A stretch of DNA of 64,000 nucleotides from the NCBI RefSeq assembly GCF_902167145.1, contig NC_050098.1, positions 83,740,207 through 83,804,206 of the forward strand. The letters are read 5' to 3'. The notes beneath the pieces were generated by a model. That model ran no database searches, was not told the origin of the DNA, and saw nothing but the letters and a program-made list of their open reading frames with translations. Below, in pieces: positions 32,801 through 43,879 of this stretch. Position 1 is the stretch's first letter; each line of letters begins with the position of its first letter. The stretch comes from Zea mays. Lineage: Eukaryota; Streptophyta; Magnoliopsida; Poales; Poaceae. A program made the translations under genes and the position numbers.

Positions 32801-34217
32801 GAAAAGGGTGGCGCGGCTTACCGGCGGAGAGATAGGTCCGGCGAGGGGCGGGGTTGGCTCGGGGAGGCTCTGGCGGTCACAGCGATGTACGGCTCGACGG
32901 CGGGGATGGCCGGAATCGCTCGGTCCACGTGCACAGGCGGGTGTCTTCGTCGGCGGTGGGTGTGCCGGCCAAATCACGGCGATCTAGTTCAATCCAAGGG
33001 CACGGTGAACTTCACGGGGTGACGTAGAGACCGTGTGCACAAGGAATCGGAAAATGGTTCAGTGGATTACCCGGTCCACGCACTCCGGCGGGGTTGTGAA
33101 CTCCGGCGACCGTGGACTGGCCTCTCCGGCGAAGCAGGCTTCGATTCCTTGCTCGGGGAGCTTCACTGAGGTGTGCTCACTCGTCTCCGAGGGTCGGACA
33201 GGGTCGGGAAGGGCTGGGCTGGCCGGTCTACGGTGGCAGGGGCTCGGGTGGCCGCGGACACGCCGTGCACGGGCAAACGACGGTGAGTTTGGGCTCCGGT
33301 GAGGTTGAGCGCGTGCGGAGGGGTACGGTCAAGGTCACTGGGCGTTATATAGGCACGGGCGTGGGCCATGGCGTCGGCTGGCCTTTGGCGCGACGCGGGG
33401 CACACAGGGGCGCGCGCGGGCGTGCTCTAGCGAGCTCAGAGCGCGTCGAACACGTGGCTCTTTGCTTCTGCCCGTGTTCTTCGCTCTGCTGAGCGGCCAA
33501 AACGTACAAATCTTGCCCTAGAGCCTGTGGGAGATCTCTTCCCTGCACCTAGAGCTACCTAGTTCATGTGAGTTCCAAGAGTAGATGTGGTCGGGTTAGA
33601 GAGATATGGGGGTGGGAAGTCGGTTGTGTCCGACATGTCCAAACCGAGACAAAAATGGTGCCAAGTCGTGTCAAATATCTAAGGGCAGGGGTCATCTCTT
33701 TCCAGGGCATTCTAGGGTTAATTTGGCACCACTTTGTCAATTGGGTCGAAGTGTTTTGAATTTTGGATGAAGGTGAACATGTGTGATCTTCGTCCAAGGT
33801 TTAGTTTTTGGACTTAGGCAAATTCTGAATTTTCTCTTGTGCTCAAACCTTTGGTGAACTTTTTAGGGATTTTCTAAATTCTTTTTGGGGTTACTTCCTT
33901 ACTATTATTTGTAAGTTATTAAGTGTACTACAACTTTTATATTTGGCCCAAGCCATGATCATAAGGTTTACATGACCTTTTGATCCTACTTACATCTAGG
34001 GTTCCTATTGTCCAAAAGGGGTTTGCTTTAGGGTTTTGGGAAATTCTCCCCTTAGATGTGCATGACAAGCTAGGGCATGATATCCAAGATGGGTGGCACT
34101 TGCTTAGGACCTTGAATTCCAAGTTTGAGATACATTACTCAAACTAACCCACATGTGATAGTAGGTTAAATGGTGTAGCCCTGGGTGGACACCCTGAGTA
34201 ACACCTGGGGTGTTACA
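29864..34217 (-). mobile_element. 4.35-kb solo LTR of a gypsy-type element
   Basis: The ends read TGTGGCGG...GTGTTACA on + (TGTAACACC...CCGCCACA on -). The 5-bp duplication CTATA flanks it exactly (29859-29863 and 34218-34222). No gag, pol, PBS or PPT is found inside, so it is a solo LTR left by recombination. A TATA box on the - strand (33345-33351) sets the orientation. A GC-rich block (32760-33500) lies downstream of it. The rest is AT-rich. Open frames in the GC-rich block show no recognisable domain. Family not identified. Confidence 0.85.
33345..33351 (-). promoter_or_regulatory. TATA box of the solo LTR
   Basis: TATATAA on the - strand, about 870 bases from the LTR's transcription-side end (34217). 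Confidence 0.5.
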
Positions 34218-34954
34218 CTATACATGTTAACAACATCATCTCAACAGTAAACAATTAAGAACAGTAATGGGCAGCAGTATAGCACTTACAATGAACTCCT
34301 TACTATAGAAATGTTCTTTAACCAACCACTCCCAGTCAGCTTGTGGAAAATCTTCAGGGCAGTTCTTAATGGCTTGTTGCATATTCTTTGCTGGCTTGAC
34401 ATAGTGCCGACACAAGTCACCACGCCAATTGTTCCATAGATCCTTAGCATGCTCCATGATATCATTCTCATAGACATCAATTTTAATGTTTTCATCTATG
34501 TTTTCATACTTGTCCTAAAAAATTGTTAAACAGATGCCCCATATAAATGTACCATCTTCAGGGATATATATATACATATATAAAAGGTAACACAACAATA
34601 TAATGAAAGTATACCTTGACTGCAGCAAAAATATGCTTCATAGATGTCTCACTAATGTTTGTCCATTTCTTCACTCTCACTGGGGTAATAGTAGGATCAC
34701 GGACGATTCTACCAATATGTCGTGCGAATGATGTGCTAAGAGTACGGTTGTTGTAGAACATCACTTTAATCTTTTGTCCTGGTTTAAGTTTAGCAAGATT
34801 CTTACATTTGTTTTTGCCACGACCCCTTTTCTCTTCAGTTCTATCAGCTGAAACATGTATATATACTTTCACCAATAAGTTGTGTCCCATACAAAAAAGA
34901 GAAAAATGCAGAACGTGTCAAATTATATTTGTATCATACCATTTTTGCAGCATC

Positions 34955-35175
34955 CATATTATTGTTCTGAATATGTGCCCTGCAAGAGTCCCTCCCCTCT
35001 TCATTATCAGCTCTAGTGTAGGTATCCATATTATTCTGAATATGTGCCCTGCAAGTGTCCCTCCCCTCTTCATTATCAGCTCTGGTTAAGGTGTCCATAT
35101 TATTGTTCTGAATATGTGCCCTGCAAGTGTCCCTCCCCTCTTCATTATTAGCTCTGGTTATGGTACCAACTTCAT
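34955..35175 (-). repeat. Coding tandem repeat in the CACTA gene
   Basis: CTGAATATGTG recurs at 34967, 35036 and 35108, steps of 69 and 72 bp. The unit length is a multiple of three, so the repeats stay in frame. Confidence 0.8.
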
Positions 35176-35209
35176 GGTTCATGGCTGCAAGACATGTGGA
35201 ATAACGCAT

Positions 35210-36181
35210 AATAAGCTTGAGTGTTTGTTCTTATGATAACTGCTTGATTCAGTTCTTTGATTGAGTGTGGTGAGTTGTGGAGTAACGTCCTCAATTACAT
35301 CTACATATAGGCATCAAAATAGGTATTCAAAAATAACTAATCAACTTAGATTAATCCCCATAAAGAAAAATAATAATATAAAACTATCTTAATAGCTCCA
35401 TCTTATCTTGAAAGACTCTATCTTATCTTATTTTAACCAATTTGCTTATCCCATTCTAGAGTAACAACCAGAATCTAAACTAAATTAATTAGATCCTATC
35501 TAGTCCAAACTAGTCATACCAATCTAATCTAGATCATATCTAATGTAATATAATCAAATCTAATGTGGGTTACTTAAACATGTTAGTTAATACTAGTGAA
35601 AAAGATTAGACCCTACTCCTATAAACCTGTTTTAACCTAATTTTGGGGCCATAGACCAACTCGGCCATGAACAACAACTTGACCTACATAATAGGTTACA
35701 TAACCTATCCAACCCATCTAGAAGCAAACAACCAAACTAGATTCTGACTAATCTCATTTAACTCATAGCCACCTACTAAACTAGCTGCTCTACCGACTTG
35801 TCACCTACAAATCTGTCTTAACCACATGTTCCTAACTTGGATGAAGACACCAAGACCCAAGAAGGAAAGAGATTAACCTCATCAGCAAAGGATAAAAGAG
35901 TCAACTGGATCATGAAAGTACTCATGATCCACCAACCAGGATGAAGTCTTTCCTTACCCAGTACTTCTTACCATCATCTGTCCTTGCTCTAACCAAATCT
36001 CATATTGCCTAAAAAGTGGCTAGGCATAGAAGATACCCATGCTATCCTAATCACTTTCTAATAAACATGAAACTTATTATTCTTAAACTAATTAGAAACT
36101 AAAAGCTAAACTATAAATAAGGCTTTTTACATCCCTTTCTTACTAATCTCGAGGACGAGATTATTTTTAGGGGGTAGAATT
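35210..36181 (+). other. Noncoding AT-rich stretch ending in a gypsy-type PPT
   Basis: No protein is recognised. The last 40 bases hold a perfect 7-bp stem (AATCTCG/CGAGATT, 36145-36162) and the purine tract TTAGGGGGTAGA, then TGTAACAC. This is the usual 3' end of an LTR-element body. The junction with the CACTA sequence lies somewhere near 35210-35300 and I could not place it. Confidence 0.5.
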
Positions 36182-36772
36182 TGTAACACTCCAAAATCCT
36201 ATTATGGATAAATTAGGAAAACTCATTTCATGATTTAAATAAATGTGTTTTCAAATAATAGATTACCTAAAAGATTCTTATGTGAACTATCATTTATGTT
36301 AAAGATTTATTCTCCAAAAAAATTAAGTTAAACTATCTCTTAATGTAGATTTTACATAAGAAATTTTATCCTTCTAAATAAATATTTGAAGATTATAAAT
36401 TTATTTTATTATACTTCTAAAATGTGGCAGTGTGTTTGAATTATTTTCTATAATAATTATTATTGTAAAACATCTTACATGAATTATTCCTACTAATTTT
36501 CATTTGCTTAAATGATAAAATAATTAATAAAAATGCTTTCATTCATGTTGAGTTTTTGTTTGTTGCAATTTATGCTTGAAATAGAAAATTTAACTCATCT
36601 CGACTTGAATTTTTAAATTTGAAATAGAAAGCAAAAATTAGAAATATAAGATAATATAATAGATCGATATATGTTTGGTTGGTTTGTTTGTACACGATGT
36701 CCTTTAGGTAAAATTGATACAAATTAGGATATCACAATAAGATATTTAAGAAAATACTCCTTTCAACTCACG
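36182..36772 (+). repeat. LTR fragment 1 (start of a gypsy LTR)
   Basis: TGTAACACTCC starts directly after the PPT, so this is the beginning of a 3' LTR. It is very AT-rich and is cut at 36772 by a second LTR-like start. Confidence 0.55.
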
Positions 36773-36887
36773 TGTAACACCCAAAAATTAATTTAAAATT
36801 TAAATAAAAATATAATATTTATTTAAATTGAAGGACTAATATGATTAGTACAAATTAACAACAATATTATTGGAATAAAAGAGATAA

Positions 36888-37130
36888 GTTAGAGTTCCTA
36901 ACAGATAGGATAGGATTGTAATAGATAAGTACCAGATTAGACTTGTCATGTAACGGATTTGGTTTCGAGTTTGTTAGAGTTCCTAATAGATAGGATAGGA
37001 TTGTAACAGATAAGGTACTAGATTAGATCTATCATGTAACAGATTTGGTTTCGAGATTGTTAGAGTTCCTAATATATAGGATATGGTTGTAACAGATAAG
37101 TACCATATTAGATCTATCATGTAACCACCC
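36888..37130 (+). repeat. Three 85-86-bp repeats upstream of a TATA box
   Basis: GTTAGAGTTCCTAA starts copies at 36888, 36973 and 37059. The TATA box (TATATAAAT, 37142-37150) lies about 12 bases after the last copy. The layout suggests repeated promoter elements. Confidence 0.75.
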
Positions 37131-37141
37131 ACCTCCGAGCC

Positions 37142-37150
37142 TATATAAAT
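37142..37150 (+). promoter_or_regulatory. TATA box of LTR 2
   Basis: TATATAAAT directly follows the three repeats. It is the only strong TATA in this LTR. Confidence 0.55.
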
Positions 37151-39180
37151 ACATGCCAACATAACACCTCAAGCCCCCTGTTCCGGCATGAACAAGATCG
37201 TGCTGGGAAGAAACGGACCTGGTCGTCGATCCGGTGATGAGCGCTCACGATAGAATCTCAAATACCCCATCGTGATCGAAAATCGTAGCTGTTGATCTCG
37301 GATTTGTTGACCGAGATCAGATCGTGGGATCCTGTAATCTCAAGCATTGATTTTAGATCCGACCACTGTGATAGAATACCGGTTCATGTGAGATAAGTCT
37401 CTGATCCCTGCCGTTGGATTTGGATCCCGCAGCAAACAATCCACCGTACCCCTTCGCCATGTCCATATTTATAAAGAGGCCCTCGGGTTCTTTCAAATCA
37501 ACCTGCCATCCAACCAGTGAGGAAATAATTAAAACCGAGTCCCCGATATTTATGAATTTAACCCCAAGTTTTCTGGAATTAATGCCCGCAGCCTAGAGGT
37601 TAAATAAAATGAGTAAATTACTTTAGAAAATGTTTTCTAATATAGAAATAATTCCTAAAACTTGTTTAATTCATTAATAATTCATTTTAATTCCTTTTTT
37701 ATCCATTCCAGATGCATTAATCTTATATTAGTATTGTTTATCATCTAGTAACCTTGTATTACCATGAAACCTATGGTTAAAATATTGTACCTCATTTGTT
37801 TTATAGTAGACACTTAAAACTTCAGAAAATCATAACTTTATAACCGTAACTCCGAATTTAGTCATTCTCGAACCTACGACCTCGTAGCAGTGCATAGAAT
37901 ATTTTTATGTTGTTTGTTCTCATGTTTGGTGTAATGTTATTTTAATGTACTCCTTGTCCATTTGTATATATTGCTGCGAATAGAAGTGAGGTCACAAGTC
38001 ACTTGAAGACCAAGTGGGTGAAGTACCTGGGAATCTCGAGTCTAAGGCAAGTTGTGCCCTTGATCACTTTTCTTTACCCAATAATGTTCCTGTTAATCAC
38101 TGTGACATGCTCAGGTTAATCTGATGGGACCTAATAGTACCCCTAGACTTGTTTATCCCACACCTTGTTTACCACTGAACTTTTGGGTAGTTTTGCTATT
38201 TCTCTACCTGGTTATGGGATCATGTTCCAGTTATACTATTGTTTTAATTACCGTTCATGACAAGATCATTGTGTTAATTGGAACATGAAGCTTAACTTGA
38301 GATATTCGTGCTACCCCAAGGGTGGAATGGGATGCCCTTGGCTAACTAATTAGGAAAGCTAGTGGAGGACTATGTTACCCGAAAGGGGCAAGGGCAGTAG
38401 GCGAGTTGTCGGTATAGGGACGTTCTCGGGTCGATCATGCTGCAATGGCTTTTCGGACGGTGGATTCCTATATTGCGCTCCCTAGAAACTGTAGCGGGTT
38501 TTCTGAAGCTTGTGGAACTTTATAAAGGCCTCGCAGTGGATCCCTAGCCATTCACCTCAGAAGTGTCTAAGGGTCTAGCTAACCCTGGCTAGACGGGATA
38601 CACGACTTGTGGGTAAAGGGTGCAACCTCTACAGAGTGGAAAACTGGTATATTAGCCGTGCTCGCGGTCATGAGCAGCTCAAGACTCTCGCATGATTAAT
38701 TTATGGAACTAAACTTAATTTGTCATATGCATTGCATCGTGGGTGTTATTATCAATTTGATCTCTTACTTATTTGGGTTGGTATCTACTTATCTTAGTAG
38801 CTGCTAATAAAATTTTGACCAACTTTAAAAGCAATGCTCAGCTTTAACCATCTCCTTTGGTAAGCCTTACACTTCACATGAGACCCCACTAGTGAGCTCA
38901 TTCACATTATTCCCCACAACTTGTTGAGCGATGAACGTATGTGAGCTCACCCTTGCTGTAATCACATCCCTCTAGGTCATCGTATCCCAGTCAACTATGG
39001 TTGCTGGATCGTTGTCTTCGTATGATGTAATTATCTAACTATTTTGTACATAACTTCTATAGTAAAGATGTGACATTTGTTTATTTACCATGAGTCATCA
39101 TATATGTGAGACTTGATCCTAGCACACTTGGTGATTATTTTCATGCCCGAGTTTTAGGCCCCTAGAACCCAGGTGTGACA

Positions 39181-39362
39181 TATATCTAACCGTTAATTGA
39201 ATAACGATTCAAATCTACATGTGGTCATTATTACAATTAACGACGGAACATTTAACAACCATCGACGACCACATTTTTGTGGTCGTTGTTTACTTTTGAC
39301 GACCACATTTTGGCTATTAACGACCACATATCCTATCATTGATACTCATTTCTCTTGTAGTG
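39181..39362 (-). repeat. CACTA terminal and subterminal region
   Basis: The terminus CACTACAAGAG reads inward from 39362. CGACCACAT or its complement recurs several times within 130 bases, including a short palindrome (CGACCACA...TGTGGTCG) near 39270. Such subterminal repeats bind the element's own transposition proteins in En/Spm. Confidence 0.7.
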
Positions 39363-40815
39363 ATAGCCCTCGAGTTGTGGCCCATAGCTTTGGCTTGCTC
39401 TTTTAGCTTTGTTGCATTCTCCTTGCTCAGGTCACCACCAGCAAGATGTCTAACGAAAAATCAACTTATTCACCCATTTCCTCGACATAAGAGCTAGTAG
39501 GTCCAAATATGTCTGCCTCAAGAGCAACTCTTTGCTCTTCGACCCCCTTTTCTGATCCCAAAGATTCACCACCCTCGGTGCCTTTAGCTTCATCGTCTTC
39601 TTCCTCTAGTGACAAAGATCTAAAAACTGCCTCAACAAGAGATTCGATCTGCGGGCTCTTCGCTCCCACTGGGGATCCCTCTACCATCTTAGGTGCCAAA
39701 GCATTACCCCTTTGCCCGTGCCTTTTGTAGTTAACAACAAGCTGGTCATCCTAGGGATGAAGTAGAAGCACTTCCTTATAAGGCTGAAGTGCTCGATCTT
39801 TTGGTGAGTGGAGATAATTTCGATCTGGCAGAAGATGACCCTCATGATCTGACTACGACGAGCAAGCCCGAGGCGCCAATGCAAATGCTGAACCAACTCC
39901 CTGTGGTTACCGACCTTGCTGGTGCAAGATCAGCCTTATCACAAAGATTGTTTCCTGCACGCAATCAAAGAGCGAACAAGAAAAAGATGCGAGCAATCTA
40001 ATCTATTACTCGAGGGTGGAGTTCTAAATACACGAAGACAACACTAATTTGCGCGTGTACGGAAATAGCTAAGGCTAATGTAAAACAAAACTCAAGGAAC
40101 AAAACAAGGTGCAACTCCTGGTAAATAGAGAGAGGGGCACAGCCCCTGGTGGCAGCCAAGGTGGAAAAACGAAACCCTAGGGGCGGCCCATCCTAGGTCC
40201 TCCACCTCAGGCCGCAGTTGGGCCGGTCGTCTATTCTTCTGGTCCCTCAATATTCAGTAGCATGACGAAGTTAAGATCTCTTACACAGGCCTGAGTGATT
40301 GGCCCAGCTAATGAAGGAAGTGGCGCCTGAGGTGGAGTTGGCCTAGCTGAGGAGGGAAGTGGCGTCTGAGGTGGAGGTGCTGCCGGTGTAGTCGTACTCG
40401 TGTTGCAGTTGATGTCCTCATAACTTCCTTTCCATTGTTCTTGTGTAGTTGTCATCTCCACTTCCATCTTAGCAATTTTAGTTTTTTTCCTCTTCAAGGG
40501 AGTGGCCCTGTCCAAAGGTGATTCTTCGTCGCTATCAATTTCAGCATCCTTCGTTTCTTCATCACCAGACTCATTTCGCTCTTCTTTCTTAGAGGCCTTC
40601 TTGTTAGATAACTTCATACTTCTCGTTCATTTTTTCTCCAACTTTGGTGATGGGGACCAATTTGGAATAGTTTGGATATTAGTATCCATGACTCTATTCA
40701 ATCTTTGCTTCCCCTAGGTCCTAAAAGCAGAAGCCATAGCTTTGTCTTCCTTAACAAAATAATTCCTAATGATCTCATTGCATTTTGTTTCTAATACTTC
40801 CTTCTATTCAATAGG
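39363..40815 (-). pseudogene. Old remnant of a Tat-type antisense protein gene
   Basis: Several - strand pieces in different frames resemble the antisense protein at 53116-55439. One near 40720 (EDKAMASAF...GKQRLNRV) parallels EDEATTAAFGARGKKRLNRV. One near 39420 (LSKENATKLKEQAKAMGHNS) parallels LSKEQIAKVQHYAKDLKYPR. Between them are an acidic/Lys-rich stretch (40617 leftward) and a Pro-rich stretch. The CACTA element interrupts it on the left and the cinful-like LTR on the right. A short + strand frame (39789-40001) lies inside and is not recognised. Confidence 0.5.
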
Positions 40816-41485
40816 TGTTGGGGGGCCTTCTTCCTCCGTAGGTCCTCAAAAACGTGAGTGACCATATGTTTTCAGTATAACATGGATTATTACAGGGGAC
40901 TTCGGCTTTGGAATGAAGGTTTTCTCTTATAACAAGGTGAAGATGTAGCCCGAAGGTGATAAGAATGGACGACGAAGTTGTGGCCGAAGAGCTTCGGTTT
41001 TGATGTGATGACGAAGACCAAGTATGATGATGACTGAAAAGGGATAAAGACTACTCAGTCCTTAATGTTTTGTGTTATGATAATAGATGAATGTCAGGGA
41101 CATGAATGTAATTTTATCTGGGTTGCGTCCCATGCCTATAAATAGATGAACAGTAGCACCATACTGTTCACGCTGGATTGTATTCACTCTCTCGCATCAA
41201 CACCTTCGAGCAAGCCGAAGGTATCAATGTAATGTTAATCATGTTGATATTCATACGTGCTTTTTGGAATACAAATATGAATGAATTAGTAAGATGTAGT
41301 TACTGTCTTCATCCTTATGCATTCTTATTTGCATGTTAAATGATGAAGGTATGTCCTTCTTAACCTTCGTCTGATGAGCATTATGCCCAAGTGGAGATAA
41401 TGCTTCGGAAGACGAAGGTCCTTAATCTTTAACAATTGTGTTGCCTTGTTCTTGATTCACACAATTTGAGAACAAGTGACCAACA
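40816..41485 (+). repeat. 5' LTR of the second cinful-zeon-like element (670 bp)
   Basis: It starts TGTTGGGGGGCC and ends GACCAACA. TATA box at 41137-41144. The stem GAACAGTA/TACTGTTC (41148-41155 with 41162-41169) is identical to that of the left LTR while the loop differs. Confidence 0.85.
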
Positions 41486-41486
41486 T

Positions 41487-41503
41487 TGGCGCCCACCTCT
41501 GGT
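41487..41503 (+). promoter_or_regulatory. Primer-binding site of the second cinful-like element
   Basis: TGGCGCCCACCTCTGG begins one base after the LTR, in the standard position for tRNA priming. Confidence 0.7.
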
Positions 41504-41543
41504 GAACTCAAACGATCACCTTCGGCAAGCATTCAGCCTCACC

Positions 41544-42699
41544 ATGCCGCCGAAGAAGACAATAGCCCTAGGGGCTGCTCTGCAACCACTGGACATAAAT
41601 CAGAAGACACTCTCCCTATGAGAAGCTAGGAGCCAAAAGAGAAAGGCTACCAGCCCAACACCTCAGGAGGAGGAGTTGGATCAGGAGATAAGGGATTTAG
41701 AAGCCATCACCAGCAAGTACAAAGGAAGAAGGAAAAAATGCTTTGGCAAGCCGACCTTCAGAGGAAGATTGACGAAGCAGCTGAGGAAATGCGTCATCTC
41801 ACTCAGTATGACCAAGACCGAAGGCCCCAACACAGGGAGCTTTGTTAAGAGAGCCCAATCAATGAAGATGAATGGTACGACGATTTTCACCATGGTAACT
41901 TTTCTTTCGATGATGCTTCTTTTGGCAGCAGAGTTGCAGGCTACCCCGTGGCCACCATCTTACAAGCCACCTCAGCTCCCCATGTATGATGGGCATTCAG
42001 ATCCAAAGCAGTTCCTGATGAGCTACGAGGCAATAATATCTTCATATGGGGGCAATACTATCGTCATGGCGAAGTCCTTCGTCATGGCAGTTAGAAGTGT
42101 GGCTCAGACATTGTATTCTTTTCTTTGGCCAGGGAGAATTACATCGTGGCAAAAGCTGAAGGACATGCTAGTCACCAGCTTCCAGGGTTTCCAGACGAAG
42201 CCAGTCACTACCCAAGCTCGGTTCCAATGCATATAGGACCATGAGGAGTACCTGCAAGCGTACGTCTGAAGGTTCTTGTGACTGAGAGCTCAAGCGCCTA
42301 CAATGTCTAATGAGATTGTCATTGAAGCCATGATCAAGGGGCTCTGACTAGGACCCACAGCACAATATTTTACAAGAAAGCCACTACAGACATTGGAGAA
42401 GCTTCTCCAGAAGATGGATGAATACATCCGAGCGGACAATGATTTCTGCCAAAGAAGGGAGGAAGCATATAAGTATTCTGAGGTGACTAGGGGCTTGAGA
42501 GGAAGACTCCACCCCAGGCACGTCAGAACAATCCACAATCCCAATACAAATGATGATAGGACCAACCATACTCAGAGCAGCCAGCACAGCTCGCAGACTT
42601 CGGGAATACAATAAACTTCCTATAGGCCACCTGCCCCGAGAGGCAGAGGGGGGAAAGCTTCAGGGGAAGGTATGGTAATCAGCCCAAGAAACTATTATG
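41544..42699 (+). pseudogene. Gag of the cinful-zeon-like element, N-terminal part
   Basis: ATG 41544 opens MPPKKTIALGAALQPLDINQ and meets a TGA after 25 codons. After frame changes the Gag core is readable from about 41930 (PPQLPMYDGHSDPKQFLMSY, ITSWQKLKDMLVTSFQGFQT). It ends in a coiled, charged segment (KLLQKMDEYIRADNDFCQRR). Several in-frame stops follow 42236. The copy is clearly dead. The Gag continues after Copia A at 51781. Confidence 0.8.
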
Positions 42700-42704
42700 C
42701 CTAT

Positions 42705-43879
42705 TGAAAGTCGTCTAGAGGGGGGGTGAATAGGGCGAATCTGAAATTTACAAACTTAAGCACAACTACAAGCTGGGTTAGCGTTAGAAATATAAACGAG
42801 TCCGAGAGAGAGGGCGCAACACAAAATGTGAGCAAATAAAGAGTGAGACACAATGATTTGTTTTACCGAGGTTCGGTTCTTGCAAACCTACTCCCTGTTG
42901 AGGTGGTCACGAAGACCGGGTCTCTTTCAACCCTTTCCCTCTCTCAAACGGTCACTTAGACCGAGTGAGCTTCTCTTCTCAATCAAACGGAACACAAAGT
43001 TCCCGCAAGGACCACCACACAATTGGTGTCTCTTGCCTTGGTTACAATTGAGTTTGATCACAAAAAGAATGAGAAAGAAAAGAAGCAATCCAAGCGCAAG
43101 AGCTCAAATGAACACAACAAATCTCTCTCTAATCACTAAAGCTTTGTGTGGAGTTGGGAGAGGATTTGATCTCTTTGGTGTGTCTTGTATTGAATGCTAT
43201 AGCTCTTGTAAGGTGTAGAAGTGTAGAAACTTGGATGCCATTGAATGTGGGGTGGTTGGGGTATTTATAGCCCCAACCACCAAAAATGGCCATTGGAAGT
43301 GTGTTGTCTCATGGCGCACCGAACAGTCCGGTGCGCCAGCCACGTCAGCCAGCCGTTGGGGTTCGACCATTGGAGCTCTGACTTGTGGGGCCTCTGGGCT
43401 GTCCAGTGGTGCACCGGACAGGTCCTGTAGACTGTCCGGTGCGCCTCCCGCACGTGCTCTGACTCTGGTGCGCACTGTAGCGCATTTAATGCGGTTGCAG
43501 TCGACCGTTGCGCGCGAAGTAGCTGTTGCTCCACTGGCACACCGGGCAGTCTGGTGTGACACCAGACAGTCCGGTGAATTATAGCGGAGCGCCCACTGAT
43601 TTTCCCGAAGGTAGCGAGTTCATCATCGAGTGCTCTGGTGCACCAGACACTGTCCGGTGGCACACCGGACAGTCATGTGCGCCAGACCAGGGAGCCTTTG
43701 GGTTGTCTTTTGCTCTCTTTATTTGAACCCTTTCTTGGTCTTTTTATTGGCTTAATGTGAACCTTTGGCACCTGTAAAGCTTTTTAGACTAGAGCAAACT
43801 AGTTAGTCTAATTTTTTGTGTTGGGCAATTCAACCACCAAAATCAATTAGGAAATAGGTGTAAGCCTAATTCCCTTTCA
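42705..43879 (-). repeat. 3' LTR of Copia A (left copy)
   Basis: It pairs with 50620-51775. TATA box (- strand) at 43262-43269, set inside an 11-bp inverted repeat. Several copies of the CACCGGACAGTCCGGTG palindrome lie near 43310-43680, some decayed. Confidence 0.85.
43262..43269 (-). promoter_or_regulatory. TATA box in a perfect inverted repeat (left Copia A LTR)
   Basis: TATAAATA on the - strand lies between GGTGGTTGGGG and CCCCAACCACC, a perfect 11-bp inverted repeat. The right LTR has the same arrangement (51178-51185). Confidence 0.65.

Larger units (their letters stand above)
29319..35209 (-). pseudogene. CACTA-encoded Transposase_24-like gene, split by a solo LTR in an intron
   Basis: Exons read on the - strand. 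About 35209-34940 has three 23-24-residue repeats (NEEGRDTCRAHIQNNNMDT-like). 34847-34615 starts in the middle of the family domain (KKWTNISETSMKHIFAAVK). 34514-34290 contains DLWNNWRGDLCRHYVKPAKN. 29832-29740 and 29649 onward contain DALFFMTHTKGGSFLDSK. An exon ends at the Grande-like insertion with a TAG in it. Introns have GT-AG ends (34848-34939, 34515-34614). The intron between 34289 and 29833 would be about 98 bp without the solo LTR. Phase fits from 34847 onward. It does not fit at the first junction, so a shift or mis-called exon lies there. Confidence 0.65.
36773..39180 (+). repeat. LTR 2 (about 2.4 kb, probably a solo or truncated LTR)
   Basis: It starts TGTAACACCC and ends GGTGTGACA, near-perfect inverted termini. 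It contains three 85-86-bp direct repeats (36888-37130) and a TATA box (37142-37150), giving + orientation. The flanks (TCACG on the left, TATAT on the right) do not match, so the insertion is rearranged or the boundaries differ from my call. Confidence 0.55.
29319..39362 (-). mobile_element. Decayed CACTA (En/Spm) transposon, right-hand part
   Basis: The right end (39362) reads CACTACAAGAGAAATG inward on the - strand, a CACTA terminus. Subterminal CGACCACAT-type repeats (39235-39340) follow. Inside lie exons of a gene resembling the plant Ptta/En/Spm transposase-associated family (29324-35209). The left part is cut by the Grande-like element and lies outside the window. No TNPD-type transposase is visible here. 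Two LTR insertions occupy more than half of the span. Confidence 0.75.

Noticed and set aside
33033..33548. Open frames in a GC-rich block as a host gene
   Set aside because: The block lies inside the solo LTR, downstream of its TATA box. Frames on both strands are open and none has a recognisable domain.
34216..34222. CACTA at 34216-34220 as a CACTA transposon terminus
   Set aside because: It is made by the LTR end (CA) plus the CTATA duplication. The gene reads across the site once the solo LTR is removed.
39789..40001. 70-codon + strand frame (DLLVSGDNFDLAEDDPHDL)
   Set aside because: It looks protein-like but is short, has no family match I recognise, and lies inside a decayed - strand remnant. 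It is left unannotated as a gene.
41437..41621. Short + strand frame across the LTR/PBS junction
   Set aside because: It starts inside the LTR and crosses the primer-binding site. The gag start at 41544 is the meaningful one.
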